DNA of 34,457 bases, from assembly GCA_002328745.1 (NCBI GenBank), contig DCVQ01000025.1, forward strand, positions 24,253 through 58,709. Reading direction: 5' to 3'. A program made the position numbers and the translations under genes. The notes below the pieces were generated by a model that was not told the DNA's origin, searched no databases, and saw nothing but the letters and a program-made list of their open reading frames with translations. Positions 1 through 7,943 of the stretch are shown piece by piece (positions within the stretch are counted from its first letter, which is position 1; the number at the start of each line of letters is the position of its first letter). Origin of the DNA: Actinobacteria bacterium UBA2184 (lineage in GTDB: Bacteria > Actinomycetota > Coriobacteriia > Anaerosomatales > Anaerosomataceae).

Positions 1-656
1 GTCCCGTCCACCATGATCGGGTTGAGCGACACCGTGGTCGGAACGCCGAACTCGCGCGTGGTGGCGGCGCAGAACTTCATCATGATCGCGGGGCCTATCG
101 CCATCGCATGATCGACGGCGCCGGCCTCGCACAGCTCCTTGAGCGGCGCGGTGACGAGGTCCTTGCGGCCCGCCGAGCCGTCGTCGGTGGTGATGATGAG
201 CTCCTTCAGGGGCAGCGCCCGGAATTCCTCTTCCAGGATGAGCAGCTCGGCGTTGCGCGCGCCGAGGATGACGGTGACCTCGGCGCCAGCGTCGCACCAT
301 GCCCGGGCGACCGGATACGCCACCGCCGCACCGACCCCGCCGCCGATCACCACGGGACGGCTGATGCCATCGAGGTGCGTCGGCACGCCGAGCGGGCCCA
401 CCACGTCGGCGAGCGATTCGCCCACGTTCATATGCGAAAGGCGGTGCGTGGTCTTCCCGACCCGCATGAAGATGAAGCGGATCCATCCCTCTTCGGCCGA
501 CCAGTCCGAGAACGTGAGCGGGATGCGCTCGCCGCCCTCGGCGATGCGGAGGATCAGGAACTGACCGGCTTTGGCCTTCGCGGCGATCGCGGGTGCCTCG
601 ACGCCCATCTCGAAGACCGCGTCGGAGAGTTGGCGGGTGTGGATGATGGGGAACAT
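1..656 (-). CDS. FAD/NAD(P)-binding oxidoreductase subunit (NfnA/SudB/PyrK-like), 3' end cut off
   Basis: The visible 218 residues begin MFPIIHTRQLSDAVFEM and run off the left edge, so the C-terminus is missing. An N-terminal FAD-binding barrel carries RIPLTFSDW, the flavin-binding segment of the ferredoxin reductase fold. It is followed by the glycine-rich VVIGGGVGAAVAYPVARA of the NAD(P) domain and a late SLNPIMVDG just before the cut. In the family that motif leads into the cysteines of a [2Fe-2S] cluster, which would lie outside the window. Relatives are the small subunit of NADH-dependent ferredoxin:NADP oxidoreductase (NfnA) and sulfide dehydrogenase SudB, which normally pair with a GltD/NfnB-like large subunit. 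Which one this is cannot be decided without the downstream partner. The ATG at 656 has a GGAGG ribosome site five bases upstream. It diverges from the ApbE-like gene. Confidence 0.85.
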   Translation of the reverse strand, partial: MFPIIHTRQLSDAVFEMGVEAPAIAAKAKAGQFLILRIAEGGERIPLTFSDWSAEEGWIRFIFMRVGKTTHRLSHMNVGESLADVVGPLGVPTHLDGISRPVVIGGGVGAAVAYPVARAWCDAGAEVTVILGARNAELLILEEEFRALPLKELIITTDDGSAGRKDLVTAPLKELCEAGAVDHAMAIGPAIMMKFCAATTREFGVPTTVSLNPIMVDG

Positions 657-711
657 CACGCCTCCGGAGGTTGGTACACTGGCCATACGGCAGGGTCCAT
701 CTGTGCCGACC

Positions 712-739
712 AGTATACCTATCCGGGTAAGGCAGGCAA
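712..739 (-). promoter_or_regulatory. Candidate promoter of the NfnA-like gene
   Basis: On the minus strand TTGCCT (739-734) and TATACT (717-712) are separated by 16 bases. They would start transcription near 705, about 50 bases before the ATG at 656. The -35 box overlaps the start codon of the divergent ApbE-like gene, so the two genes may interfere. This was matched by eye against the sigma-70 consensus only. Confidence 0.45.
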
Positions 740-1803
740 TGCGACGTCATCCCCGTACGACGGTCATCGCATGCATCGCGTGCACGGCCGTCCTTGCCCT
801 CACCGCCGGCCTCGGCGGCTGCGCGGCAGACGAGTCGGTGACGGTGAGCCGCGAGGCGCTCGGAACCGTCGTGACGATCACCGCGTACGGGGACGACGAG
901 GCGCAGGTGACCGCCGCGATCGACGGGGCGTTCGCGGCCATAGCCGCGGTCGAGGCCGGCCTCGATGCGTACGACCCCGGCTCCGCCGTCTCGGCGTTCA
1001 ACCAGACGCCCTACGAGGAGCGGGACCTCCCGGCCGACGCGCTGGCGGTCCTCGACGCAGTCGGCCGGCTCGGCGTCGGCGACGCCTTCTCGCCGGCCCT
1101 GTTCGGAGTCGTGGGGCAGTACAGCTTCGATTCGTCGGGCACCGTGCCCGACGCGGCCCGCCTCGCGTGGGCGGTCGAGGCCGCGGCGAGCTTCCAGCGC
1201 GTCGGCGACGGCGGCCGCTTCGCCGAGGAGACCCTCAGCATCCCGGCGTGCGACGTGGAATCGTACCCCGGGCTCGACTTTGGGGGCGCCGCGAAGGGCC
1301 TCGCGCTCGACCGCGCCCGCGAGGCGCTCCGCGAAAGCGGCGGGGTCGCCGCGGCGATCATCACTGCCGGCAGCACCACGGTCACCCTCGGGACGAAGCC
1401 CGATGGCGGGGTGTGGCGCATCGGCGTCGAGGACCCCCGCGACACCGGCCGGGTCGTCGCCGTCTTCGCGCTCGAAGGCGAGGGGGCTCTCTCGACCTCA
1501 GGGGACTACCAGCGCTACTTCGAGGCGGACGGCGTGCGCTATCACCACATCCTCGACCCCGCGAGCGGAGCGCCCGCGTACGGACTGCGGTCGCTCACGG
1601 TGGCCGGGACGAGCCTCTCGGGACTCGATTCCGACATCCTGTCGACGGCGCTGTTCGTGCGCGGCGAAACGGACGCCCTACGCTACGCAAGCGCCCACGG
1701 CTGCGCGCTCTACCTCGTCGACGGCGAGGGGCGAGCGCGAATCGCGCCCGCCCCTGATGGTTCGGGTGTGACGGTTGCCGAAGAGGCTGCGCCGCGCCGG
1801 TAG
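739..1803 (+). CDS. apbE: ApbE-family FAD:protein FMN transferase-like lipoprotein
   Basis: A 354-residue protein with an N-terminal signal and lipobox LGGC (Cys28), so it is probably a lipoprotein on the outer face of the membrane. Family landmarks are LGTVVTITAY near the N-terminus, FSPALFGVV, the glycine motif LDFGGAAKGLALDRA, STSGDYQRYF followed by HHILDPASGAP, and SDILSTALFVRG near the end. ApbE proteins move FMN from FAD onto threonine residues of exported flavoproteins such as Rnf/Nqr subunits or FMN-bind proteins; no such target lies in this window. The usual GG after the central strand is replaced by AG (ITAGSTTVTLG), a mild deviation. The ATG at 739 was chosen because it directly precedes the signal peptide, although its ribosome site (GGTAAGG) is weak. 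A longer in-frame ORF upstream only overlaps the divergent gene. Confidence 0.88.
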   Translation: MRRHPRTTVIACIACTAVLALTAGLGGCAADESVTVSREALGTVVTITAYGDDEAQVTAAIDGAFAAIAAVEAGLDAYDPGSAVSAFNQTPYEERDLPADALAVLDAVGRLGVGDAFSPALFGVVGQYSFDSSGTVPDAARLAWAVEAAASFQRVGDGGRFAEETLSIPACDVESYPGLDFGGAAKGLALDRAREALRESGGVAAAIITAGSTTVTLGTKPDGGVWRIGVEDPRDTGRVVAVFALEGEGALSTSGDYQRYFEADGVRYHHILDPASGAPAYGLRSLTVAGTSLSGLDSDILSTALFVRGETDALRYASAHGCALYLVDGEGRARIAPAPDGSGVTVAEEAAPRR

Positions 1804-1807
1804 ACCG

Positions 1808-2203
1808 CTACACGTAGGCCTTGATGAACGGGTGGACCACCGGCATCTCCCACCACTCGCCTCCGAACGCCTTGATGGCGCCCATGATGCTGAGAACGGC
1901 GAGAACAAGCCACAGAACGGGGCCGAGGACCCAGCCCAACACCGGGATCTGGAACAGGATCGACGCCACGATCCAACCCGCCCACATGGCGAGCGCCTGA
2001 ATCGCGTGCAGTCTCACCCACTTCTCGTCCTTGTAGGGCTCGATGAGGATCGCGACGAGCGCCACGATGCCGGTGAGGTAGCCGAGTCCCGCCAGGATCT
2101 TGCTGTTGTCACTCGCGGGCCCGGCTCCCGGAGCCGGAGTGTACGCGGGTGGCGCGGGCGGTGCGGGCGGTGCGGGAGGTGCACCCTGGAACTCATCGCT
2201 CAT
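1808..2203 (-). CDS. Small membrane protein, DUF4870/Tic20-like, with proline-rich N-terminus
   Basis: A 131-residue protein. Residues 1-30 are rich in Pro and Ala, with the APP unit repeated four times; the DNA here is a short imperfect ggcgcgggcggtgc-type repeat. The rest has NSKILAGLGYLTGIVALVAIL, then PYKDEKWVRLHAIQAL, then hydrophobic helices with the PVLGWVLGPVLWLVL segment. A charged loop with a His/Gln between two hydrophobic segments is typical of the DUF4870 family of small integral membrane proteins, whose function is unknown. It converges on the ApbE-like gene, with only four bases between the stop codons, and diverges from the M23 peptidase. A longer, clearer proline-rich tail occurs on the membrane protein at 15568-16611, but the two are not otherwise similar. 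Confidence 0.75.
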   Translation of the reverse strand: MSDEFQGAPPAPPAPPAPPAYTPAPGAGPASDNSKILAGLGYLTGIVALVAILIEPYKDEKWVRLHAIQALAMWAGWIVASILFQIPVLGWVLGPVLWLVLAVLSIMGAIKAFGGEWWEMPVVHPFIKAYV

Positions 2204-2237
2204 TCAAATCGCCCCTTCCATGTCTCTGGTCCCGTTC

Positions 2238-2285
2238 TTGCAGTACGGGTTCTGTTTGCCTTATACCCCCGGGGGCTGCTACTAT
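2238..2285 (+). promoter_or_regulatory. Possible promoter region of the M23 peptidase gene
   Basis: Two overlapping sigma-70-like arrangements can be drawn: TTGCAG (2238-2243) with TATACC (2262-2267), and TTGCCT (2256-2261) with TACTAT (2280-2285). Spacing is 18 bases in both. Either would give a leader of roughly 55 to 75 bases. Only one, or neither, may be real. Confidence 0.35.
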
Positions 2286-2347
2286 CCATGCGAAGCGCCT
2301 TCCGGCGGGATTCGTCCTGCTCTCAAGCCGTCCGGAGGAGACACAGC

Positions 2348-3580
2348 ATGCGATGCACTCGCGCAGTCTCTCTTTTCATCTCCGCCATCCTCATATCCAC
2401 GCTTGCCCTCCCTCCTGTCGCGTTTGGCGCGTCAGAGGCGGAGTTGCGTGCGCATGAGGAAGCCGCCCGCTCGGCCCGCGAGGCCGCAGCTGCCGCCGAG
2501 TCGGCCGCTGACCGTCTGACCCGCGAGGTTGCCGAGCTCGACCAGGCCATCAACACCATTCAGGCCGAGATCGACGCGCTGGCCGACGACGTGGCCCTGG
2601 CCACCGAGCGCGCGACCCGCCTGAAGGCCGAGGTCGACCAGCTCCAGCTCGAGGTCGACACCAAACAGGCGCAGATCGATGCGACGCAGGCCGAATACGA
2701 GAGACAGCAGACCCTGCTCGCCCAGCGCGTCCAGGCCACCTACCGCGCGGGCGATTTCGCCTATCTCTCCCTTCTTCTCGACAGCGATAACATCGAAGAC
2801 CTGATCGCGCGCACCACGCTCGTCAACCGCGTGATCGAGTCGAACGAGACCGTCACCCGCGACCTCAAGAGCACCCGGACCACGCTTGAGAAGTTGCAGG
2901 GCCAGATCGAGCTCGATCTGGCCGCCGTAGCGGCGAAGCACACCGAGGCCGCCGCAGAGGAGCAGCGCCTCCTCGACCTGCGCGCCCAGTACCAGACCAA
3001 GCTCGGCCAGCAGCAGGCCACCCAGAACAAGAAGACCGGGCTGATCGCCGAGAACGAAGCGAACGCCGCGCGCCTGCGCGCGCAGGCCGAAGCTGAAGAG
3101 GCTGAGTCGGCGCGCATCGCGGCGGAACTCTACGGCAATGGCTCGGGCTACTTCGCCGGCGTGATGAAGTTCCCGGTCCCCGGCTTCGAGCAGACCCCCA
3201 CGGGCGGCGCGGCGTTCGGCTACCGCATCCACCCGATCCTCGGCTACAAGAAGTTCCACGCCGGCATCGATATCGGCGGCTCGGCTGTCGGCAAGAGCAT
3301 CAACGGCGCAGCGATCGTCGCTGCGGCGAACGGCACCGTCATCTACGCGGGCTACCGTGGCGGCTACGGCAACTGCGTGATGATCGATCACGGCAACGGC
3401 GTCGTCACCCTGTACGCCCACATGCAGAACGGCAGCTATGCCGTGAGCAAGGGCCAGGGCGTCACGCGGGGCAAGACCATCGGCAAGGTCGGCTCGACCG
3501 GCCTCTCGACCGGCCCGCACCTGCACTTCGAGGTCCGGATCAACGGCAATCCCGTCGATCCGATGAAGTACCTCAAGTAG
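2348..3580 (+). CDS. Secreted coiled-coil murein hydrolase, M23/LytM peptidase domain
   Basis: A 410-residue exported protein. The signal peptide ends near PPVAFGA, residue 28. Residues about 30-260 are a long Ala/Glu/Gln-rich coiled coil of the type seen in EnvC/PcsB-like proteins. The C-terminal LytM domain (about 275-405) keeps the zinc-site residues: His304 and Asp308 in HAGIDIGG, His358 in YAH, and His391/His393 in GPHLHFEV. This predicts an active peptidoglycan endopeptidase working outside the membrane, probably in cell separation. In other bacteria, coiled-coil LytM proteins of this shape are controlled by or partnered with FtsEX; those genes are not in the window. The ATG at 2348 is preceded by GGAGGA at the correct distance, so the longer upstream reading frame is ignored. 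Confidence 0.93.
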   Translation: MRCTRAVSLFISAILISTLALPPVAFGASEAELRAHEEAARSAREAAAAAESAADRLTREVAELDQAINTIQAEIDALADDVALATERATRLKAEVDQLQLEVDTKQAQIDATQAEYERQQTLLAQRVQATYRAGDFAYLSLLLDSDNIEDLIARTTLVNRVIESNETVTRDLKSTRTTLEKLQGQIELDLAAVAAKHTEAAAEEQRLLDLRAQYQTKLGQQQATQNKKTGLIAENEANAARLRAQAEAEEAESARIAAELYGNGSGYFAGVMKFPVPGFEQTPTGGAAFGYRIHPILGYKKFHAGIDIGGSAVGKSINGAAIVAAANGTVIYAGYRGGYGNCVMIDHGNGVVTLYAHMQNGSYAVSKGQGVTRGKTIGKVGSTGLSTGPHLHFEVRINGNPVDPMKYLK

Positions 3581-3591
3581 CACCCGCGAAC

Positions 3592-3606
3592 CCGCTTATC
3601 AAGCGG
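3592..3606 (+). other. Small hairpin just after the M23 stop
   Basis: CCGCTT and AAGCGG pair perfectly around a three-base loop, starting 12 bases after the stop codon. It lacks a T-tract and may be a weak 3' end structure. Confidence 0.3.
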
Positions 3607-3627
3607 CATCACCCTGCGTCAGGAGTA

Positions 3628-3656
3628 CGAGCGGCGGCCCCCAGGACCGCCGCTCG
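3628..3656. terminator. Perfect hairpin between convergent M23 and pth genes
   Basis: CGAGCGGCGG (3628-3637) pairs with CCGCCGCTCG (3647-3656) over 10 bp around a nine-base loop. It sits between two convergent genes, where a bidirectional terminator would be expected. No T-run follows on either strand, so termination is inferred from position and stem strength. Confidence 0.5.
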
Positions 3657-3686
3657 CGTGTTGCATCCAGGTGACGTGGTGACTCG

Positions 3687-4253
3687 CTACCCCGCGTTGC
3701 ACTCCCGCATCGCGCTGTCCACGCCGTGCTCGAGCACGTGCACGACCGCCTGCGCCGCATGCGGCACCATGGCCGACAGGCGCTCGGCCGTCTCCTTGCG
3801 CATGGGATCCAGCACGTAGTCGGCCGCGTCCTGCCGCCCGGGCGGACGGCCGATGCCGAGACGCACCCGCACGTATTCCCCGGTGCCGAGCGCGTCGGAA
3901 AGCGAGCGCAGCCCGTTGTGTCCGCCGTGCCCGCCGCCACGCTTGACCCGCACGGTCTCCTCGGGCAGGTCGAGGTCGTCGTGGACGACGATGACATCCT
4001 CCGGGCGCGCATCGTAGGTTCGCGCGAGCTTCGCGACCGCTTTACCCGAGAGGTTCATGAACGTTTGCGGCTTGGCGAGCACAAGGTCTTCGTCGCCGAA
4101 ACGGACGAGGCCGACCTTGGCGCCGGCCTCGTCCTTCCAGTAGCTCACACGCAGGTTCTCGGCCAGCAGATCGACCACCATGAATCCCGCGTTGTGTCGC
4201 GTGTTCTCGTATTCTTCGCCCGGGTTCCCGAGCCCCACCACGATCCGTGCCAT
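3687..4253 (-). CDS. pth: Peptidyl-tRNA hydrolase
   Basis: A 188-residue protein with the complete Pth family pattern. GLGNPGEEYENTRHNAGFMV contains Asn10 and the catalytic His20. PQTFMNLSGKAV follows, then VIVVHDDLDLP with the conserved Asp, and GGGHGGHNGLRS and VRLGIGRPPG. The enzyme cleaves peptidyl-tRNAs released from ribosomes and is normally essential. It is the last gene of the glmU-prs-rplY-pth run, 12 bases downstream of the rplY stop. A GAGGAG sits at the end of rplY, so translation may be coupled. The same order, with pth (spoVC) after ctc, is known from Bacillus. Confidence 0.96.
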   Translation of the reverse strand: MARIVVGLGNPGEEYENTRHNAGFMVVDLLAENLRVSYWKDEAGAKVGLVRFGDEDLVLAKPQTFMNLSGKAVAKLARTYDARPEDVIVVHDDLDLPEETVRVKRGGGHGGHNGLRSLSDALGTGEYVRVRLGIGRPPGRQDAADYVLDPMRKETAERLSAMVPHAAQAVVHVLEHGVDSAMRECNAG

Positions 4254-4265
4254 CGGCGCGATCGA

Positions 4266-4910
4266 CTACTCCTCGGCCTCGGCGGCGGATTCCTTGCCCA
4301 CCTCGGGCACCTCGGTGACCTCGGTGACCTCGACGACTTCCTCCTCCGCAGCGGTGGGCGCCATGACCGAAGCGATGACCGCGTCCGGGTCGTCCAGCAC
4401 CGTCACGCCCGCGGGGGCGGTCAGACTGCCCACCGTGACCGAGTCTCCTACCTGCAGCGATGAGAGATCGACTTCGATGTGCTCGGGCAGGTCCTTCGGC
4501 AGCGCCTCGACGTGGAGCTCGCGCAGGGCGTGCATGACGACGCCGCCCGAACGCTCGCCCTCGGCCGAACCCACGAACGTGATGCCCACGACGGTCTGCA
4601 GCGTCGAGGACATCTTGACCGCCCAGAAGTCGACGTGCTGGACCGCGCCCTTGACCTCCTCGTGCTTGATCTCCTTGATGATGACGTGGAGCGGGCTCTT
4701 GTGGCCCTCGACCACGAGGTCCACCAGCGTCGCGCCCACGGTCGCATCGTGCATCAGGCGCTCAAGCTCGCGACGGTCGATGCTGATGCTCATCGTGTCG
4801 ATCTCGGGACCGTACACGACCGCGGGGACGATTCCCTCGCCGGCGAGACGGTGACTCGACTTCCCGATGACCTCTCGGGGCTTCGCATGCAACTTGGCTA
4901 CAGTTGACAA
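4266..4910 (-). CDS. rplY: 50S ribosomal protein L25/general stress protein Ctc
   Basis: A 214-residue long-form L25 (TL5/Ctc type). The N-terminal 5S rRNA-binding domain includes KSSHRLAGEGIVPAVVYG. The C-terminal beta domain includes HALRELHVEALPKDLPEHIE. An acidic tail ends EEVVEVTEVTEVPEV. The protein binds 5S rRNA on the large subunit; in Bacillus, Ctc is a general stress protein. The start is a TTG at 4910. It is favoured because AAGGAAGGAG lies seven bases upstream and the family N-terminus begins here. A 6-bp hairpin (4931-4950) lies in the 50-base gap to prs. Confidence 0.94.
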   Translation of the reverse strand: MSTVAKLHAKPREVIGKSSHRLAGEGIVPAVVYGPEIDTMSISIDRRELERLMHDATVGATLVDLVVEGHKSPLHVIIKEIKHEEVKGAVQHVDFWAVKMSSTLQTVVGITFVGSAEGERSGGVVMHALRELHVEALPKDLPEHIEVDLSSLQVGDSVTVGSLTAPAGVTVLDDPDAVIASVMAPTAAEEEVVEVTEVTEVPEVGKESAAEAEE

Positions 4911-4960
4911 CGGTGACTCCTTCCTTGTTGCCGGCGCGGGTTCACGCCGGAGGATCGGTT

Positions 4961-5926
4961 CTAGAGCTGGAAGTCCGGATCGAACAGTTCGGAGACGGAC
5001 TCGTCGTTATAGACGTTCTGGATGGCCCGGGCAAAGAGTGGTGCGACCGAGAGCACCCGTATCTTCCCATGCTGGCGATCCTCGGGCACCGGCAGCGTGT
5101 TGGTGACGACGACCTCCTCGATGGGCGCGGCATCGATGCGCTCGAATGCGGGAGGCGAGAACAGCCCGTGAGTCGCGGTGACCCAGACCTTCGAGGCGCC
5201 CTTGGTGAGGAGCGCGCGCGCGCCTTCGGTGACCGAGCCGGCGGTGTCGATCATGTCGTCGGCGATGATGCAGTTCTTGCCGTCGACCTCGCCGATCACG
5301 TGCGTGATCTCGGCCACGTTATGCTCCGGCCGTCCCTTGTGCAGGATGGCAAGCCCGCCGCCGAGCATGTCGGCCATCTTCTTGGCCGCCTTCACGCGCC
5401 CCACGTCCGGCGATACGACGACCAGGTCGTCCAGTCCGAGGCTCTCGAAGTAGTCGGCCAGGATCGGCAGCGCCGTGAGGTGGTTGACCGGCTGGTTGAA
5501 AAAGCCCTGGATCTGGCCCTGGTGGAGGTCCATCGCGATCACGCGCTCGGCTCCGGCCGTGGTGAGCAGGTCCGCGACGAGCTTGGCCGTGATCGGCTCG
5601 CGTGCCGCGGACTTCTTGTCCTGGCGGGCGTACGCGTAGTGCGGGATGACTGCGGTGATGCAGCGGGCGCTCGCGCGCTTTGCCGCGTCGATCATGATGA
5701 GCAGCTCCATGAGGCTGGCGTTCACCGGCTCGCACATCGACTGCACGAGGAAGATGTCCGCACCACGCACGCTCTCGAGATAGCGCACGTAGATCTCACC
5801 ATTGGCGAACTTCGAGATCTTGATGTTCCCGAGCTCGACGCCCAGATGCCGGGCGATGTCCTCCGAGAGGTCCCGGTTGTGCGTTCCTGCGAACACCATC
5901 ATGCGTTTGCCCGGTGTGGAGATCAT
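4961..5926 (-). CDS. prs: Ribose-phosphate pyrophosphokinase (class I PRPP synthetase)
   Basis: A 321-residue enzyme making PRPP from ribose 5-phosphate and ATP, feeding nucleotide, His and Trp synthesis. Visible landmarks are FAGTHNRDLSEDIARHLG at the start, SKFANGEIYVRYLESVRG, the flexible loop YARQDKKSAAREPI, MDLHQGQIQGFF, and the PRPP-binding loop IIADDMIDTAGSV. Length matches class I enzymes. The ATG at 5926 was chosen. It lies 16 bases after the glmU stop, and an AAGGAG straddles that gap. A second ATG eight codons in (MMVFAG) is possible. The glmU-prs pairing is widely conserved. Confidence 0.96.
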   Translation of the reverse strand: MISTPGKRMMVFAGTHNRDLSEDIARHLGVELGNIKISKFANGEIYVRYLESVRGADIFLVQSMCEPVNASLMELLIMIDAAKRASARCITAVIPHYAYARQDKKSAAREPITAKLVADLLTTAGAERVIAMDLHQGQIQGFFNQPVNHLTALPILADYFESLGLDDLVVVSPDVGRVKAAKKMADMLGGGLAILHKGRPEHNVAEITHVIGEVDGKNCIIADDMIDTAGSVTEGARALLTKGASKVWVTATHGLFSPPAFERIDAAPIEEVVVTNTLPVPEDRQHGKIRVLSVAPLFARAIQNVYNDESVSELFDPDFQL

Positions 5927-5942
5927 CGTGCGCGTCGCTCCT

Positions 5943-7340
5943 TCATTCGTCGTCCTGCCATGCCTCGCGCCGTCGTGCCTCGCGCCGTCGTGCCGCCCAG
6001 CCCTCGATCACGCGCTGCTCGCTGCGCTCTATCGCGAGCGCGGCGGGTGGCACGTTGTGCGAGATGGTGCTCCCCGCTCCGATGACCGCGCCTCCGCCGA
6101 TCTCGACCGGGGCCACGAGCATCGTATCCGAACCGACGAATGCCCCGTCGCCCACGATCGTGCGGTGCTTGTGCACGCCATCGTAGTTACAGGTTATCGT
6201 ACCCGCGCCGAGATTGGCCCCCGCTCCTATCTCAGCATCGCCGATGTAGGACAGATGAGGGATCTTCGCGGCCGCCCCGATCGTGCTGGTCTTGATCTCG
6301 ACGCTCGCGCCGGCCTTCGAGCCCTCCTCCATGCGCACGCCCGGGCGCAGATAGGCCCGCGGGCCTACCGTCACCCGCTCGGCGAGCGAGGAGCCCTCCA
6401 CCACCGATGAGTCGACGATGCAGTCGCTCCCGACGGTGGAGTCGGTGATCCGCGTGTCGGGCCCGATCACGCACCGGTCGCCGATCGCGGTCGCGCCGAA
6501 CAGGAAGGTCATCGGCTCGAGCACCACGTCCCGGCCCAGCGTGACGTGCGGGCCGATCCACACGAGGTCCGGATCCGTCATCGTCACGCCGGAGAGCATG
6601 TGGCGCTCGTTGATCCGCCGCTGCAGGGCCCGCGTGGCCTCCGCCAACTGGATTCGCGTGTTGATGCCCATGCCCTCCGCGGGGTCGTCGGCCATGACCG
6701 CGACGACCGGCAGCCGCTCGGCGCGGAAGAGAGCGACCATGTCGGTGAGGTAGTACTCCGATTGCGCGTTGTCGTTGCCCAGCCGATGCAGATGCTCGAA
6801 CAGTACGCGCGCGTCGAAACAGTACGTGCCGGTGTTGACCTCGGTTATCGAGGCCTCCTCCGGTGTCGCGTCCTTCGCTTCGACGATCCGGTCGACGCGA
6901 CCGTCCGCGTCACGCACGACACGGCCGAGCATGGGATCGGGGATCACCGCGGTCAGCACCGCCATGGCGGCGGCGGCGGCCTCCCGCTCGGCGACGAGGC
7001 GCGACAGCGTCTCGGCGGTCACGAGCGGCGCATCGCCCGAGAGGACGAGCAGCGAGCCGTCGGCGTCGGCGAACGCCGACTCGGCGCACATCACGGCGTG
7101 CCCGGTCCCGAGGCGCTCGGCTTGCAGCGCGAACTCCACACCCGCACCCGCCAGTGCCGATTCGACAGCTTCGGCGCCGTGGCCGGTGACCACCACGATG
7201 CGCGCCGCTCCCGCCGACCGGGCCGCGTCGATGACATGAGCGATCATCGGCACCCCGAGGATGTGGTGCGCGACCTTCGGGAGCCCCGACTTCATGCGAG
7301 TGCCCTGACCCGCAGCGAGAATGAGGGCGGCGGCGCTCAT
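5943..7340 (-). CDS. glmU: Bifunctional N-acetylglucosamine-1-phosphate uridyltransferase/glucosamine-1-phosphate acetyltransferase
   Basis: A 465-residue protein with both GlmU halves. The N-terminal pyrophosphorylase has LILAAGQGTRMKSGLPKV, the nucleotide-binding loop, and LGTGHAVM. The C-terminal left-handed beta helix has many hexapeptide turns and the acetyltransferase signature NLGAGTITCNYDG followed by KHRTIVGDGAFVGSD. It makes UDP-GlcNAc for peptidoglycan. The ATG at 7340 directly precedes the nucleotide-binding motif and has AGGAGGG in front of it; the longer frame reads back through the tRNA gene and is not real. The gene is downstream of tRNA-Gln and heads the glmU-prs-rplY-pth run. 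Confidence 0.97.
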   Translation of the reverse strand: MSAAALILAAGQGTRMKSGLPKVAHHILGVPMIAHVIDAARSAGAARIVVVTGHGAEAVESALAGAGVEFALQAERLGTGHAVMCAESAFADADGSLLVLSGDAPLVTAETLSRLVAEREAAAAAMAVLTAVIPDPMLGRVVRDADGRVDRIVEAKDATPEEASITEVNTGTYCFDARVLFEHLHRLGNDNAQSEYYLTDMVALFRAERLPVVAVMADDPAEGMGINTRIQLAEATRALQRRINERHMLSGVTMTDPDLVWIGPHVTLGRDVVLEPMTFLFGATAIGDRCVIGPDTRITDSTVGSDCIVDSSVVEGSSLAERVTVGPRAYLRPGVRMEEGSKAGASVEIKTSTIGAAAKIPHLSYIGDAEIGAGANLGAGTITCNYDGVHKHRTIVGDGAFVGSDTMLVAPVEIGGGAVIGAGSTISHNVPPAALAIERSEQRVIEGWAARRREARRREAWQDDE

Positions 7341-7381
7341 CAAACCCTCCTGACCGGACGCTCGAGCCCGACTGATAGACG

Positions 7382-7456
7382 TGGCTGGGGCGGTAGGATT
7401 CGAACCTACGGATGGCGGAGCCAAAGTCCGCTGCCTTACCGCTTGGCTACGCCCCA
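7382..7456 (-). tRNA. tRNA-Gln (anticodon TTG)
   Basis: The minus strand folds as a complete 75-base cloverleaf. The acceptor TGGGGCG pairs with CGCCCCA, followed by G and an encoded CCA. The anticodon loop CTTTGGC gives TTG (7422-7424), and the T arm contains GGTTCGAATCC. A TATACT sequence (7509-7504) lies about 48 bases upstream and may be its -10 box, but no good -35 was found. It sits between spoVG and glmU. Confidence 0.95.
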
Positions 7457-7551
7457 AGAACCGTTGTGCGCGGGCGCGGAAACCCGACGCGACGAGCGCA
7501 GGGAGTATACCATAGGCGCTCCGATGAGCCGGGCGCCGGATGACGCACCGG

Positions 7552-7845
7552 TCAGCTCGCTGCGGCGGCGGCGACGCCGTTGAACGCCGTGACGCCGCCC
7601 TCGGCCTCGAACTCCGCGAGGACGGCATCCTGGATCATCTGACGCGCGTCGGAGTTGATCGGGTGGCAGATGTCGCGGAATTCGCCGCTGGGCAGCTTGC
7701 GTGACGGCATCGCCACGAAGACGCCCTTGTCGCCGTTGACGACGCGCAGGTCGTGGATGACGAACTCATCGTCGATGACGATGCTGGCGATCGCGCATAC
7801 CTTGTTCATCGCGACCGGCCGAAGCGTGACTTTCGTGATGTCCAT
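7552..7845 (-). CDS. spoVG: SpoVG family RNA/DNA-binding regulator
   Basis: A 97-residue protein whose first 85 residues match the SpoVG family closely: MDITKVTLRP, KVCAIASIVIDDEFVIHDLRVV, FVAMPSRKLPSGEFRDICHPI. A short Ala-rich tail follows. SpoVG proteins are small nucleic-acid-binding regulators known from sporulation and division control in Bacillus and virulence control in Staphylococcus and Borrelia. The likely ATG at 7845 follows a G-rich ribosome site, and the in-frame extension upstream lacks family similarity. It lies 98 bases after ispE and ahead of tRNA-Gln and glmU, as in Bacillus, where spoVG precedes glmU. Confidence 0.95.
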   Translation of the reverse strand: MDITKVTLRPVAMNKVCAIASIVIDDEFVIHDLRVVNGDKGVFVAMPSRKLPSGEFRDICHPINSDARQMIQDAVLAEFEAEGGVTAFNGVAAAAAS

Positions 7846-7943
7846 TGTGCCCCCAAGCGCCAAGTCTGTGCGCTCGAGAGTACTTCGACGCGCTCCCCCG
7901 CTTCCCTGCCAGATTCGCGACGCGCGCTCCTGGCCGCGGGCTC

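Noticed and set aside
2432..3583. A 383-codon minus-strand frame opposite the M23 peptidase gene
   Set aside because: The plus strand carries a full signal peptide, coiled coil and LytM motifs; the opposite frame shows no motif.
7341..7628. N-terminal extension of glmU through the tRNA-Gln gene
   Set aside because: The extra residues are Arg/Ser-rich without similarity, cover a tRNA gene, and the GlmU motif begins just after the ATG at 7340.
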